Below are positions 24,188-33,102 of a stretch of 64,000 nucleotides of DNA, piece after piece. The notes beneath the pieces were generated by a model. That model was given only the letters and a program-made list of their open reading frames with translations. It ran no database searches and was not told where the DNA came from. The translations under genes and the position numbers were made by a program. Numbering within the stretch: position 1 is the first letter of the stretch; every line of letters starts with the position of its first letter. The stretch is from DATARH01 sp036268425 (GTDB taxonomy: Bacteria > Pseudomonadota > Alphaproteobacteria > ATCC43930 > CGMCC-115725), in NCBI GenBank assembly GCA_036268425.1, contig DATAUE010000049.1, forward strand, positions 9,716 to 73,715. Direction: 5' to 3'.

Positions 24188-25480
24188 GTGCAAACCGACT
24201 TTACGCTCGCCCAGCTCGCCGATTCGGACACCGCCGCGTCGGAAAAGATCCTGCGGACCTGTGTGCATTGCGGGTTCTGCACCGCGACCTGCCCGACCTA
24301 TGTGCTACTCGGCGACGAACTCGACAGTCCGCGCGGCCGCATCTACCTGATCAAGAACATGCTGGAACAAGGCGGCCCGGCCAGCGCCGAGACCGTCAAG
24401 CATGTCGACCGCTGCCTGTCGTGTCTCTCCTGCATGACGACTTGCCCATCGGGCGTCAATTACATGCATCTGGTCGATCACGGCCGCAAATACATCGAAG
24501 AGCATTACCGCCGGCCGTGGTTTGAGCGCGTGTTGCGGCGCATGCTCGGGCGGGTCCTGAGCCGGCCGGCCCTGATGCGGCTGGCCCTGCTCGGGGCGAG
24601 TATCGCGAAACCGCTCGCCGCTCTGATGCCGCCGCGGTTGCGGCCGTTATTGGCGTTGGCGCCGCCGAGCGTGCCCAACCCGTCACCGGTCGACCGGCCG
24701 CAGGTATTTCCGGCGGCCGGTGTGCGCCGGATACGGGTTGCGCTGATGCCGGGCTGCGCACAGCAAGTACTAATGCCGGCAATCAACGAGGCGACGATTC
24801 GGCTGTTGACGCGGCACGGCGTCGAGGTGGTCGTCGCCGCAGGCAGCGGCTGCTGCGGTGCGCTGGTGCATCACCTCGGCGAGGAAACGCCGGCTCTCGC
24901 GCTGGCCCGAGCCAATATCGATGCGTGGGAGCGGACGCGGGCCGAGGGCGGGCTTGACGCCGTCGTGAGCAACGCGTCGGGCTGCGGTACGATGGTCAAG
25001 GATTACGGGTTCCTGTTCCGCGACGATCCAGCCTATGCCGAAAAGGCGGCGGCGATCGCGGCGATGACGCGCGACATCAGCGAGATCGTCGCCGAACTCG
25101 GATTGCAAGCGGCGGGCGACCATATCCCACCGCTACGGGTCGCCTACCATTCGGCCTGCTCCTTGCAGCATGGCCAGCGTATCGACCGCGAGCCAAAGGC
25201 GCTGCTCGTCGCTGCCGGATTTGCCGTCGCCGAGGTGCCGGAAGGGCATCTGTGCTGCGGCTCGGCGGGCACCTACAATTTGTTGCAGCCGGAACTGGCC
25301 GCGGCGTTGCGCGAGCGCAAGCTCGCCAATATCGCATTGACCCGCGCGGACCTGATCGCCGCCGGCAATATCGGCTGCATCACGCAGCTTGCCGGCGGGC
25401 TGCCGCTGCCGGTGGTGCATACGGTCGAGTTGCTCGATTGGGCAACCGGCGGCCCAAAACCCACCGCGTTGGCCCCGTGA
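24188..25480 (+). CDS. glcF: Glycolate oxidase iron-sulfur subunit
   Basis: The electron-transfer subunit. Two [4Fe-4S] motifs are intact: CVHCGFCTATCPTY and CLSCLSCMTTCPSG. Two CCG modules follow, GSGCCGALVHHLG and GHLCCGSAGTYNL. It starts at a GTG two bases after glcE and is 430 residues long. It would pass electrons from the flavin subunits to the quinone pool at the membrane. Confidence 0.95.
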   Translation: MQTDFTLAQLADSDTAASEKILRTCVHCGFCTATCPTYVLLGDELDSPRGRIYLIKNMLEQGGPASAETVKHVDRCLSCLSCMTTCPSGVNYMHLVDHGRKYIEEHYRRPWFERVLRRMLGRVLSRPALMRLALLGASIAKPLAALMPPRLRPLLALAPPSVPNPSPVDRPQVFPAAGVRRIRVALMPGCAQQVLMPAINEATIRLLTRHGVEVVVAAGSGCCGALVHHLGEETPALALARANIDAWERTRAEGGLDAVVSNASGCGTMVKDYGFLFRDDPAYAEKAAAIAAMTRDISEIVAELGLQAAGDHIPPLRVAYHSACSLQHGQRIDREPKALLVAAGFAVAEVPEGHLCCGSAGTYNLLQPELAAALRERKLANIALTRADLIAAGNIGCITQLAGGLPLPVVHTVELLDWATGGPKPTALAP

Positions 25481-25481
25481 T

Positions 25482-26174
25482 TTACGCGCCGGAAGCCTGG
25501 CGTAGACGGCGGCGGGCCAGCACCGGGATCAGCAATGACAGCACGAGGGCGGTGAGGCCGATCAGGCTCGGCCACAGTACCGCATGACGCCAGCCGGCGC
25601 CGCCCAGCAGGGCGCGGCCCCCGGCGGCGCCGAGATCGGCATAGGCGATGGTCAGCGGCAGTTGCCCGATCAGCGAGCCGACGGCGTAGGTGCCGAGTCG
25701 CACACGCGTCAGCCCGAGCGCGTAATTGCTCAGGCTATGCGGGATGATCGGGACCAGACGCACCACGGCGACGGCCCGCCAGCCGCCGCGCTCGACATAT
25801 GACAGCAACGTCCCGAGGCGCGCCCACTCGGCCCGACGGGCGTTAGAGCCTTCAACAAACCCGGCATTGATGTAGCGCGCCGCGAGAAATCCGGCGATCG
25901 CACCGGCGACGCTGCCGGTCGCCGCCCAGACGATGCCCCACCACATGCCGAACACCAGTCCCGCGCCGACCGCCAGCAGGGTGCGCGGCACGAAGAACAA
26001 GCTCGCGGCAATATGGATCAGCAGAAAAACCAGGGGTGCCAGGGGATTGGCGCCGATCAGCGCCGGCAAGGCAAGCGGGTCGAACAACCCGCGCCAGCGC
26101 CACGCCGCGAGCACGCCGGCGGCCAGCAGGACGAGCAGTACAAGTCTGCCGATCGCGGCGCGGTGGCGTATCAC
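25482..26174 (-). CDS. TVP38/TMEM64 (VTT-domain) membrane protein
   Basis: A 230-residue membrane protein of the VTT/DedA superfamily, some members of which scramble or flip lipids. About five hydrophobic segments are visible, and the family core is LFFVPRTLLAVGAGLVFGMW then AGAIAGFLAARYINAGFV and VRLVPIIPHSLSNYALGLTR. It overlaps the upstream GT2 gene by four bases, hinting that both act on an undecaprenyl- or other lipid-linked sugar. It is convergent with glcF, one base away. Confidence 0.87.
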   Translation of the reverse strand: MIRHRAAIGRLVLLVLLAAGVLAAWRWRGLFDPLALPALIGANPLAPLVFLLIHIAASLFFVPRTLLAVGAGLVFGMWWGIVWAATGSVAGAIAGFLAARYINAGFVEGSNARRAEWARLGTLLSYVERGGWRAVAVVRLVPIIPHSLSNYALGLTRVRLGTYAVGSLIGQLPLTIAYADLGAAGGRALLGGAGWRHAVLWPSLIGLTALVLSLLIPVLARRRLRQASGA

Positions 26175-26956
26175 GCGACTGGCTCGGCGGGCGCGGTATT
26201 GGCTGCGCGCGCCGATGCGACCGCCGGTTCGGCTGCGCTATCGTGGGAGACAAGTTGCGGCCGGACGCCGCGTCGCCGCAGCCACATCACGCCGAGCAGG
26301 TCGGCGATGCTGACCGCGAGGCGATCGAGCACGCCGTATTTCGACAGCCCGCGCTGCCGCGGCCGATGATTGACCGGCACCGAACGCACAATGCCGCCTT
26401 CGCGCAACACCAGGGCCGGCAGAAACCGGTGCATATGATCGAACGCCGGCAAATCCAGAAACAGCGCGCGGGGAAACAGCTTCAGCCCGCAGCCGGTATC
26501 GGGCGTGTCGTCGTGCAGCATCCGGCGGCGCACGGCGTTGGCAATGCGCGAGGCTTTGCGCTTCGACCAGGTATCGCGCCGCCGCGCGCGGTGCCCGGCG
26601 ATCAGCAGTGGCGGTATGTTTGGGCTAGCCTGCGCCAGTTGCCACAGGGCGGGAATATCCGCCGGGTCATTCTGCCCGTCGCCGTCGATTGTGGCGATCC
26701 AGATGCCGCGCGCCGCCTTGACGCCGCTGCGGATCGCGGTGCTCTGGCCGCAACTGCGCGCATGCCGCACCAGCCGGAGTTGCGGCACCGTCATCTGCAG
26801 GCGGCTGATTTCGACAACGGTGGCATCGTCGCTGCCGTCATCGACATAGACGATCTCATAGGGTACCGCGCCGTCGAGTGCGGCGGTGATTTCGGCGACA
26901 AGCGGGGCGATGTTGCCGGCCTCGTTCTTGACCGGGATGACGACCGACAGATCCAT
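26171..26956 (-). CDS. Glycosyltransferase family 2 (polyprenyl-phosphate type)
   Basis: A 261-residue GT-A enzyme resembling dolichol/undecaprenyl-phosphate sugar transferases. It has LSVVIPVKNEAGNIAPLVAE, IVYVDDGSDDATVVEI and IATIDGDGQNDPADIP, the nucleotide-sugar and metal sites, then CGLKLFPRALFLDLPAFDHM and HRPRQRGLSKYGVLDRL. No C-terminal transmembrane pair is evident, unlike ArnC/GtrB. It follows the Rieske gene by 12 bases and is coupled to the TVP38-like gene. Confidence 0.88.
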   Translation of the reverse strand: MDLSVVIPVKNEAGNIAPLVAEITAALDGAVPYEIVYVDDGSDDATVVEISRLQMTVPQLRLVRHARSCGQSTAIRSGVKAARGIWIATIDGDGQNDPADIPALWQLAQASPNIPPLLIAGHRARRRDTWSKRKASRIANAVRRRMLHDDTPDTGCGLKLFPRALFLDLPAFDHMHRFLPALVLREGGIVRSVPVNHRPRQRGLSKYGVLDRLAVSIADLLGVMWLRRRGVRPQLVSHDSAAEPAVASARAANTAPAEPVA

Positions 26957-26968
26957 GCGCGACGCAGC

Positions 26969-28135
26969 TTATTCGGCTGCCATCCGAGGCGCGGCAGCGG
27001 CAAGCGCCGCCGTGATGCTGCGATGGTAGTGCTGCAAGGCCGGTTCATTGCGCCCGAACACGATCGAATCCTGGGCACCCGAATGAAAGCCGCGCTGCAT
27101 GCCCTCGCAGGTCGGAAAATCCTCGCACTCGACGGTCGCCATCAAAATGTTGAAGTTGTTGTCCCAATGCTGCTTGGATTTCGGGTTGTCAACCGGCACC
27201 GGGATATAGAGCGATACATACATAACGGTGTCGTCCACCGTAGTGCCGGGGAACATATGCCATGTTTCGACATGGTCGCGCTGAAACGTAAAGACCGTGT
27301 TCGGGAACAGCACAGAGATCACGACCGTGTGGTCCAATACATCCCACTGGTCTTCCGGCACGCCGCGCAGTTCATCAAAATTGCGCCGCGCCGCAACCAT
27401 CCGATGGTTCGGACCGAACGCATCGAAGGTGCAGCGGTTGCTGTGAAATAGCGGGCTGACCGTTTCCGGGTGGAGATGCTGCAGGTGATAGGTCTCGCCA
27501 AACGTATCGACGGCGAGCTTCCAGTTCATTTTCCGCCGTAACACGCGCGTTTCATAGTGATGGTAGGTATCGAGCCGATAGGCCGCGAGATCGAGGCCGA
27601 GACCGGCGAGGTGATTGTCAATGTCGAAATGTGCTTCGGGGGTCGCCGCGGCCCAGATCATCCCGTATTTCTCGACGACCGGAATCGGCCGCAGCCCGTG
27701 CGTCGCGCGCTCCGCCGCGGCAAAGGACGGTTCGTCGGGTCGCGCGATCAGCGCTCCGTCAAGCCCATAGCACCAGCCGTGATAGGGGCAGCGAAAGTCC
27801 TTTTCGCCGCTGCCGCTGCCTTCGGCGACGCGCGCGCCGCGATGCCGGCACGCATTCAGAAATCCGCCGAGCGAGCCATCGGCGCGGCGCACGAACAGCA
27901 TCGGAACGCCGGTATAATCATGCGTCATCCAGTCGCCCGGCTTGGGCAGCAACACGCTGAGCCCGATATTGATCGGCCCGTTGCGAAAAAACAGCTCATT
28001 CTCATGGGCCGCCTGCCGGGGACAGGTGTAATCGGTTACCGGGTTGCGGTAGATGCTGTCGGCCAGCGCCGTCGTCCGCTGATCCAGATAAGTAAACAGC
28101 TTGCGCGCTTCGGCGATCTGGTCCTGACGGCGCAT
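26969..28135 (-). CDS. Rieske non-heme iron oxygenase, large subunit
   Basis: The catalytic subunit of an aromatic-ring-hydroxylating or demethylating oxygenase. The Rieske [2Fe-2S] site is CRHRGARVAEG...CPYHGWCYGL. The mononuclear iron site is in WKLAVDTFGETYHLQHLHPE (Asp/His/His). At 388 residues it is a normal alpha subunit. No reductase, ferredoxin or beta subunit is adjacent, so electron partners must be elsewhere. The substrate is unknown. Confidence 0.9.
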   Translation of the reverse strand: MRRQDQIAEARKLFTYLDQRTTALADSIYRNPVTDYTCPRQAAHENELFFRNGPINIGLSVLLPKPGDWMTHDYTGVPMLFVRRADGSLGGFLNACRHRGARVAEGSGSGEKDFRCPYHGWCYGLDGALIARPDEPSFAAAERATHGLRPIPVVEKYGMIWAAATPEAHFDIDNHLAGLGLDLAAYRLDTYHHYETRVLRRKMNWKLAVDTFGETYHLQHLHPETVSPLFHSNRCTFDAFGPNHRMVAARRNFDELRGVPEDQWDVLDHTVVISVLFPNTVFTFQRDHVETWHMFPGTTVDDTVMYVSLYIPVPVDNPKSKQHWDNNFNILMATVECEDFPTCEGMQRGFHSGAQDSIVFGRNEPALQHYHRSITAALAAAAPRMAAE

Positions 28136-28224
28136 CGGCCGCGCTCCCCGACAATCTTTTCGCTGTGCATCATAGCACTAAAACGCGCCGCCGACCCCAC
28201 CCCCATTCCGTCCCCCGTTCCGCC

Positions 28225-28968
28225 TCAATGGGTCTGCCGGTAGTAGTAGTCGCCGAGCATCTCGTGCAGTGCATGTGACGTGTCATGCAGCGCCGCGACG
28301 CTGGGCAGAAAATCGTCGAAACTTCCCTTGGCCGGGGCGGTGCGCGGCATCGGCCAGGGCAGCACGGTCAGCCCGATACGCTCGAACGTCCATACCGCAC
28401 GCGGCAGGTGCCAGGCTTGGCTGACGAGGATCACATTCGTCAGATTTTCGCGGTGCAGCAGCGGCGCCAGGAAAGCCGCATTCTCCCAAGTCGTGCGCGA
28501 CCGGTTCTCGACCCAGCGCACCGGCACGCCGAAATCGGTTTCGAGCGCGGCCTTCATCAGCGCGGCTTCGCTCTGATGCTGGTCGTTGCGCGTATTGCCG
28601 CCGCTGACGATGACGGGCAAATGCAGTTCGCGATAGGCCTGTGCCGCATAGGCAACGCGTTCCAGCGATAACGGTCCCAGAACGTCGGGGATCCCGGCAT
28701 TGTCGCCGTACCGGACATCGCCGCCGAGCACGATAATCGCCTGGGCCGCATGGAAATCAGGCGGTGGCGATATCGGGCCTTCAACCTGGCGCAGCAGCCA
28801 GGTCGACAGTGCCGGGGTAGCGCAGGCGTAAAGGCATAGGCTCGACAACAGCACCAGGGCGATACCGCCGCGCCGCCACACCAACGCTAGTAGCGCACCA
28901 GCCAGCGCCAGCGTGATAAACAGCGCCGGGGGCGACAGCACACCACTCGACACCCAATGGATCAGCAT
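28225..28968 (-). CDS. YdcF/DUF218 family membrane protein
   Basis: Two N-terminal membrane helices (residues about 10-55) are followed by the DUF218 domain: AQAIIVLGGDVRYGDNAG, VIVSGGNTRNDQHQSEAALM, NRSRTTWENAAFLAPLL and VILVSQAWHLPRAVWTFERI. ElyC and SanA, which affect peptidoglycan-precursor carriers, have this architecture. It is 247 residues. The gene is likely a single unit on the minus strand. Confidence 0.88.
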   Translation of the reverse strand: MLIHWVSSGVLSPPALFITLALAGALLALVWRRGGIALVLLSSLCLYACATPALSTWLLRQVEGPISPPPDFHAAQAIIVLGGDVRYGDNAGIPDVLGPLSLERVAYAAQAYRELHLPVIVSGGNTRNDQHQSEAALMKAALETDFGVPVRWVENRSRTTWENAAFLAPLLHRENLTNVILVSQAWHLPRAVWTFERIGLTVLPWPMPRTAPAKGSFDDFLPSVAALHDTSHALHEMLGDYYYRQTH

Positions 28969-29010
28969 CGTGCGGCGCCGAGGAGGTGGGCTGGCGCTGT
29001 CCGGCTCGCG

Positions 29011-29643
29011 TCAGGCCGCGCGGGTATATTTTGCGCAAACGACCCGCAGATGGTCGCGGAAATGCGGCCGCATGCGGCGCGTCCACTCGGTGTCGGCGGC
29101 GCTCTTCCAGGCGGCGGTTGTCTGCACGTCGGGCGATACGAGGTGGTACAGCGCGACGTATCGCCGATTTGCGCTGGTGGCGCGGAAACGGCGGGCGCAC
29201 AGCACGCCCGGCACAGCGGCGAGCGCCGGAATGTGCTCCTTGTCATACCATTCGTTGAATTCTGCCTCGGCGGCCGGGTCGCAATTCATCGAATTGAGCA
29301 GCAGGGCGCCGGCATTGTCGGGCGGCAGGCGGTCGCCGGGGAGGGTCTGCTCGCCCTCGAAACGCATCAGCCGCTCGACCTGGCCTGTCACTCGCTTTGA
29401 CCACGGCGACAGATTGGCGCCGCCGATCGCGGTGTAGCCCGGGCCTTGCAACACGCCGATGGTGTCGAGATCATAGGTCGCGATCGACACGCGCTTGTCC
29501 TGCGTGCCCATCCAGCGCTGGCATGCCAGGAACCCCGGCACACGCTGCCGCTCGGGCAAGTGTTCGGTATCGTACCAGTCGTGGAACTCGTCGTCGTCGG
29601 CGTTGCCGATGTTCATCGCTGCGATCAGTATGCCCTTGGCCAT
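29011..29643 (-). CDS. Tandem EthD-like (ferredoxin-like) protein
   Basis: A 210-residue protein made of two similar halves. Half one has FHDWYDTEHLPERQRVPGFL, half two has FNEWYDKEHIPALAAVPGVL. This WYD-x-EH-x-P pattern is typical of dimeric alpha/beta-barrel (EthD-like) proteins associated with catabolic genes, so the fused pair likely folds as an internal dimer. No catalytic role is proven. It lies between YdcF and an SDR gene. Confidence 0.7.
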   Translation of the reverse strand: MAKGILIAAMNIGNADDDEFHDWYDTEHLPERQRVPGFLACQRWMGTQDKRVSIATYDLDTIGVLQGPGYTAIGGANLSPWSKRVTGQVERLMRFEGEQTLPGDRLPPDNAGALLLNSMNCDPAAEAEFNEWYDKEHIPALAAVPGVLCARRFRATSANRRYVALYHLVSPDVQTTAAWKSAADTEWTRRMRPHFRDHLRVVCAKYTRAA

Positions 29644-29709
29644 GAAACGCCCTCCCTTCGGGTATCTGGCGGCAGGATATGCGCAATGCCCGACGGCGTT
29701 AAGCGCCGG

Positions 29710-30435
29710 CTATGCGCCGCCGTAGACCGGGATGATGGCGCCGCGCGTCACCTTGTTTTCCGGCGACGCCAGAAAGGCAATGACTTCGGCGACGGCGCTC
29801 GGCGCCACCCAGCAGCTATGGTCGGCGTCGGGCATGGCGCCGCGATTGGCCGGCGTATCAAGGATCGAGGGTGCGACCGCGTTGATCCAGATTTCCTCGT
29901 TGGCGGTTTCCTGCGCCAGCGCCTCGGTCATCGCGGCGACCGCGGCTTTCGAAGCGGTGTAGGCGACCATCCCGGAACCGAGCCGCGGCTCCAGCGCCGG
30001 GCGTGCCGCGATGTTGACGATGCGGCCGCCTTTGCTGTCGCCCGGGCCGGGTTGGCTGCGGCCGCGGATCGCGCGGATCGCTGCTGCCGAGCACAGGAAC
30101 GACGACAGTGCATTCATCTGAAACTGGTCGGCGAACGCGACCGCCGAGGTCTCGGCGACGGGCGACATCGCAAAACCGCCGGCGAGGTGCACCGACCCCC
30201 AAAGCGGCGGCAGGCTGGCATAAAACCGCCGCACCGCAACTTCGTCGGCGAGATCGACGCCGGTCGTTACCCGAACGTCGGCGTCGTTGCGGTGCGGGTA
30301 ATGCTCAAGCTCGGCGGCAACCATGTTGGTGACGTGGCACACGGCACCGGCCGCGCGCAATGCCGCGACCACTGCAATGCCCAAGGCACCGGTGCCGCCG
30401 GTCACGACAATGTTGGCGCCGTGAAACGCGACCAT
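29710..30435 (-). CDS. Short-chain dehydrogenase/reductase
   Basis: A 241-residue SDR with the cofactor loop VVTGGTGALGIAVVAALRAA and the YTASK catalytic pair. The usual NNAG is HLAGG, and the catalytic serine position reads NIAARPALEP, so the classical Ser is absent, as in dihydropteridine-reductase-like SDRs. It ends with the common IPVYGGA tail. The substrate is unknown. Confidence 0.85.
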   Translation of the reverse strand: MVAFHGANIVVTGGTGALGIAVVAALRAAGAVCHVTNMVAAELEHYPHRNDADVRVTTGVDLADEVAVRRFYASLPPLWGSVHLAGGFAMSPVAETSAVAFADQFQMNALSSFLCSAAAIRAIRGRSQPGPGDSKGGRIVNIAARPALEPRLGSGMVAYTASKAAVAAMTEALAQETANEEIWINAVAPSILDTPANRGAMPDADHSCWVAPSAVAEVIAFLASPENKVTRGAIIPVYGGA

Positions 30436-30530
30436 GCCTCACCCTCCGCGTTGTTTCGGCGCGACGGTGCGCCCTCGGCGTCGGTGATAGCACGCGCGGC
30501 GCGATAGCTCCAATCGGCTGGCGGCTCCGC

Positions 30531-31172
30531 TTAGCTGATCGCGCCTTCTGACACGGCGATGTCGCCGCGCCGTGCGGCGGCCACCGCCAGGATGGTCTCG
30601 ATGCCGCGCACAATATCGTCGAGCGCCAGCGACGGAGCGCCGTCAAGCAGCGCCGCCTGGCTCGGTAGATAAGGTACATGCAGGAACCCGCAACGCATCG
30701 CCGGGAAGCGGGTCGCGGCGAGATGCATCAATCCGTAAAAGACATGGTTGCAGACAAACGTGCCCGCGGTATTCGACACGACAGCCGGCAAGCCGGCGCT
30801 GCGCAATGCCGCCACTGCGGCCTTGATCGGCAACGTCGCGAAATAGGCCGGTGGGCCATCCGCGATTACCGGCCGGTCGATCGGCTGCCGGCCCAGATTA
30901 TCGGGGATGCGTGCGTCGTCGATATTGATCGCGACCCGCTCCAGCGATAACGCCGAGCGACCGCCTGCAAGCCCGACGCACAGAACGATGTCAGGAGCAG
31001 AGGTCTCGATCGCATCCGCCAAAGCATCGAGCGACCGCCCGAATGCGGTCGGCAACACCCGCGTCGCCAGGGTCAGCCGGCCGAGCGTCGCCGGCAATCT
31101 GGATACCGCCTCGCCGGAAGGGTTGAGCGGCGAAGCACCGAACGGCTCGAAACCGGTGACCAGGACCTTCAC
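30531..31172 (-). CDS. pcp: Pyroglutamyl-peptidase I
   Basis: A C15-family cysteine peptidase that removes N-terminal pyroglutamate. Starting from GTG 31172 (AGGA ten bases upstream) the protein is 213 residues. Glu78 (LERVAIN), Cys141 (NTAGTFVCNHVFY) and His165 (GFLHVPYLPSQ) sit at the family positions, each offset by three from the Bacillus Glu81/Cys144/His168 triad. The frame is open another 19 codons upstream without similarity. It is divergent from the HTH-HpaB gene. Confidence 0.94.
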   Translation of the reverse strand: MKVLVTGFEPFGASPLNPSGEAVSRLPATLGRLTLATRVLPTAFGRSLDALADAIETSAPDIVLCVGLAGGRSALSLERVAINIDDARIPDNLGRQPIDRPVIADGPPAYFATLPIKAAVAALRSAGLPAVVSNTAGTFVCNHVFYGLMHLAATRFPAMRCGFLHVPYLPSQAALLDGAPSLALDDIVRGIETILAVAAARRGDIAVSEGAIS

Positions 31173-31282
31173 GGCACAGCGTTCCTGTCTGACCCGTATC
31201 AGAGTGCGCCGGTCAGAGTGAGCCGGCATGATGCCGGGTGCAACGGTAGTACTTTTCGATCAGACTGGACTGGGCAGTATCT

Positions 31283-31311
31283 GTTCCATATGCTCCGGTA
31301 TGTAATGGAAC
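31283..31311. promoter_or_regulatory. Palindrome over the HTH start, possible operator
   Basis: GTTCCAT (31283-31289) and ATGGAAC (31305-31311) form a perfect 7-base inverted repeat with a 15-base spacer. It overlaps the candidate start codons (31290 and 31305) of the HTH-containing gene, a position where an autoregulatory operator would block transcription or translation. This role is inferred. Confidence 0.4.
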
Positions 31312-33083
31312 AATCGGAACAGATCGGCGACTTCGCAACCGAGTGCCGGGCGCTGTTCGGCCCCGAGCACGGCCGCCGCTGGAAGAGTGCCGCCGCGACG
31401 GCGTTGGCAATCGGGCGCACCACGCTCTACCGCTACCTGAACGGCGACACGCCGGTGCCGAAGCAGGTGCGCGCCACGCTCGCAGCGCTCGCAAAGAGCC
31501 GCACCGCGCAAAACCCGTTTGTCCGTCCCTATCCAGCGCAAGAGGATTGCATGACGCCCGAGCAGCATGTCGGCGCGCCGCGCCGCCCGTTCACCGGCGC
31601 AGAATACATCGACAGCCTGAAAGACGGGCGACACGTCTACATCAACGGCGAACGGGTGCGCGATGTCACGACGCATCCGGCATTCCGCAATTCGGTGCGC
31701 TCGATGGCGCGGCTGTACGACGCGCTGCACGACCCGATGTTGCAGGACACATTGACCTGCCCGACCGACACCGGCTCCGGCGGCTTTACGCACCGCTATT
31801 TTCGGGTTGCCCGCTCGCGCGAGGAACTGGTCGGGCAGCAGAAGGCGATCGCCGAGTGGGCGCGCCTGACCTATGGCTGGATGGGGCGTACGCCGGATTA
31901 CAAAGCGGCATTGATGAACACGCTCGGCGCCAACGCCGAGTATTACGGCCAGTTCGCCGCCAATGCCCGCTCCTGGTATCGCCGGGCGCAAGAGCACGTG
32001 TTGTTTATGAACCACGCAATCGTCAACCCGCCGGTCGATCGCGGCCGTCCCACCAACGAGGTCAAGGACGTCTACGTTACAATCGAAAAGGAAACAGATG
32101 CGGGCGTGGTGGTCTCGGGTGCCAAGGTCGTCGCGACCTCGGCGGCGATCACGCATTACAATTTCCTCGGCCAGAATGCCGCCACGGCGACGAGCGACCC
32201 CGACATGGCGATCATGTTCATTCTGCCGATGGACGCGCCGGGGGTGAAGCTGATCTGCCGCAACTCCTACGAGGAAATTGCCACGAAACTCGGCACGCCC
32301 TACGACTACCCCTTGTCGTCGCGGTTTGACGAGAACGATGCGATCTTCGTTTTGGACAAGGTGCTGATCCCCTGGGAGAACGTCCTCGTCCACCGCGACA
32401 CCGACAAGATCCTGAGCTTTTATCCGCGCTCCGGGTTTCTCAATGGCTTCTGCTTTCAAGGCTGCACCCGGTACGCCGTAAAGCTCGATTTCATCGCCGG
32501 GCTCGTCGCAAAGGCGTTGCGGGCGACCGGCGGCGATGAATTCCGCGGCAACCAGGCGATGCTCGGCGAGATCATCGCGTGGCGCGACCTGTTCTGGTCC
32601 TTGTCCGACAGCATGGCGCACAACCCGCAGCCCTGGGTCGGTGACGCATTGCTGCCGAATCTGCAGCCGGCCCTGTCGTACCGCGTGTTTGCCCCGGACG
32701 CCTATTCGCGGATCAAGGAGATCATCGAGAAGATCGTCGCCTCGGCCTTGATTTTTCTGCCGTCGTCGTCACGCGATTTCGCCAACCCGGAGATTGACCC
32801 GCTGCTGCGGCGCTATGTCCGCGGCTCGAATGGCATCGACTACAAGGAGCGGATCAAGATCATGAAGCTCCTGTGGGACGCGATCGGCACAGAATTCGGC
32901 GGCCGCCATGAACTTTACGAGCGGAACTATGCCGGCAACCACGAGGATATCCGCATTCAGGCGCTGACCGGCGCACGGCGCAACGGTTCGCTCGATGCGA
33001 TGACGGGTCTCGTCGACCGCTGCATGGCGGATTACGACGAGACCGGCTGGACCGGCGATCGCTGGCTCGACCCCGCGGATTAG
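31290..33083 (+). CDS. HTH domain fused in frame to HpaB-type flavin monooxygenase
   Basis: The first part (31290-31550) encodes a small DNA-binding-like helix-turn-helix: GPEHGRRWKSAAATALAIGR then TTLYRYLNGDTPVPKQVRAT. With no stop codon between, the frame continues into a 510-residue reduced-flavin monooxygenase of the HpaB/4-hydroxyphenylacetate 3-hydroxylase family. HpaB residues are conserved: counted from the internal ATG at 31551, Arg113, Tyr117 and His155 correspond to Thermus HpaB Arg100, Tyr104 and His142. The internal ATG has its own AGAGG at 31541-31545, so a separate HpaB polypeptide is likely as well as, or instead of, the fusion. The flavin reductase is not in the window. The exact substrate, a phenol or heteroaromatic, is unknown. 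Confidence 0.85.
   Translation: MLRYVMEQSEQIGDFATECRALFGPEHGRRWKSAAATALAIGRTTLYRYLNGDTPVPKQVRATLAALAKSRTAQNPFVRPYPAQEDCMTPEQHVGAPRRPFTGAEYIDSLKDGRHVYINGERVRDVTTHPAFRNSVRSMARLYDALHDPMLQDTLTCPTDTGSGGFTHRYFRVARSREELVGQQKAIAEWARLTYGWMGRTPDYKAALMNTLGANAEYYGQFAANARSWYRRAQEHVLFMNHAIVNPPVDRGRPTNEVKDVYVTIEKETDAGVVVSGAKVVATSAAITHYNFLGQNAATATSDPDMAIMFILPMDAPGVKLICRNSYEEIATKLGTPYDYPLSSRFDENDAIFVLDKVLIPWENVLVHRDTDKILSFYPRSGFLNGFCFQGCTRYAVKLDFIAGLVAKALRATGGDEFRGNQAMLGEIIAWRDLFWSLSDSMAHNPQPWVGDALLPNLQPALSYRVFAPDAYSRIKEIIEKIVASALIFLPSSSRDFANPEIDPLLRRYVRGSNGIDYKERIKIMKLLWDAIGTEFGGRHELYERNYAGNHEDIRIQALTGARRNGSLDAMTGLVDRCMADYDETGWTGDRWLDPAD
31541..31553 (+). promoter_or_regulatory. Internal ribosome binding site and ATG for HpaB
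   Basis: AGAGG at 31541-31545 lies five bases before ATG 31551, where HpaB-family similarity begins. It allows the oxygenase to be made without the HTH domain. Confidence 0.6.
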
Positions 33084-33102
33084 CGGAAGGCGGCGCAAGA
33101 AG

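Noticed and set aside
26036..27451. 471-codon plus-strand frame opposite GT2 and Rieske genes
   Set aside because: Shadow frame spanning two real genes; arginine-rich and motif-free.
31260..32621. 453-codon minus-strand frame opposite HTH-HpaB
   Set aside because: Shadow of the HpaB coding sequence, no motif or start signal.
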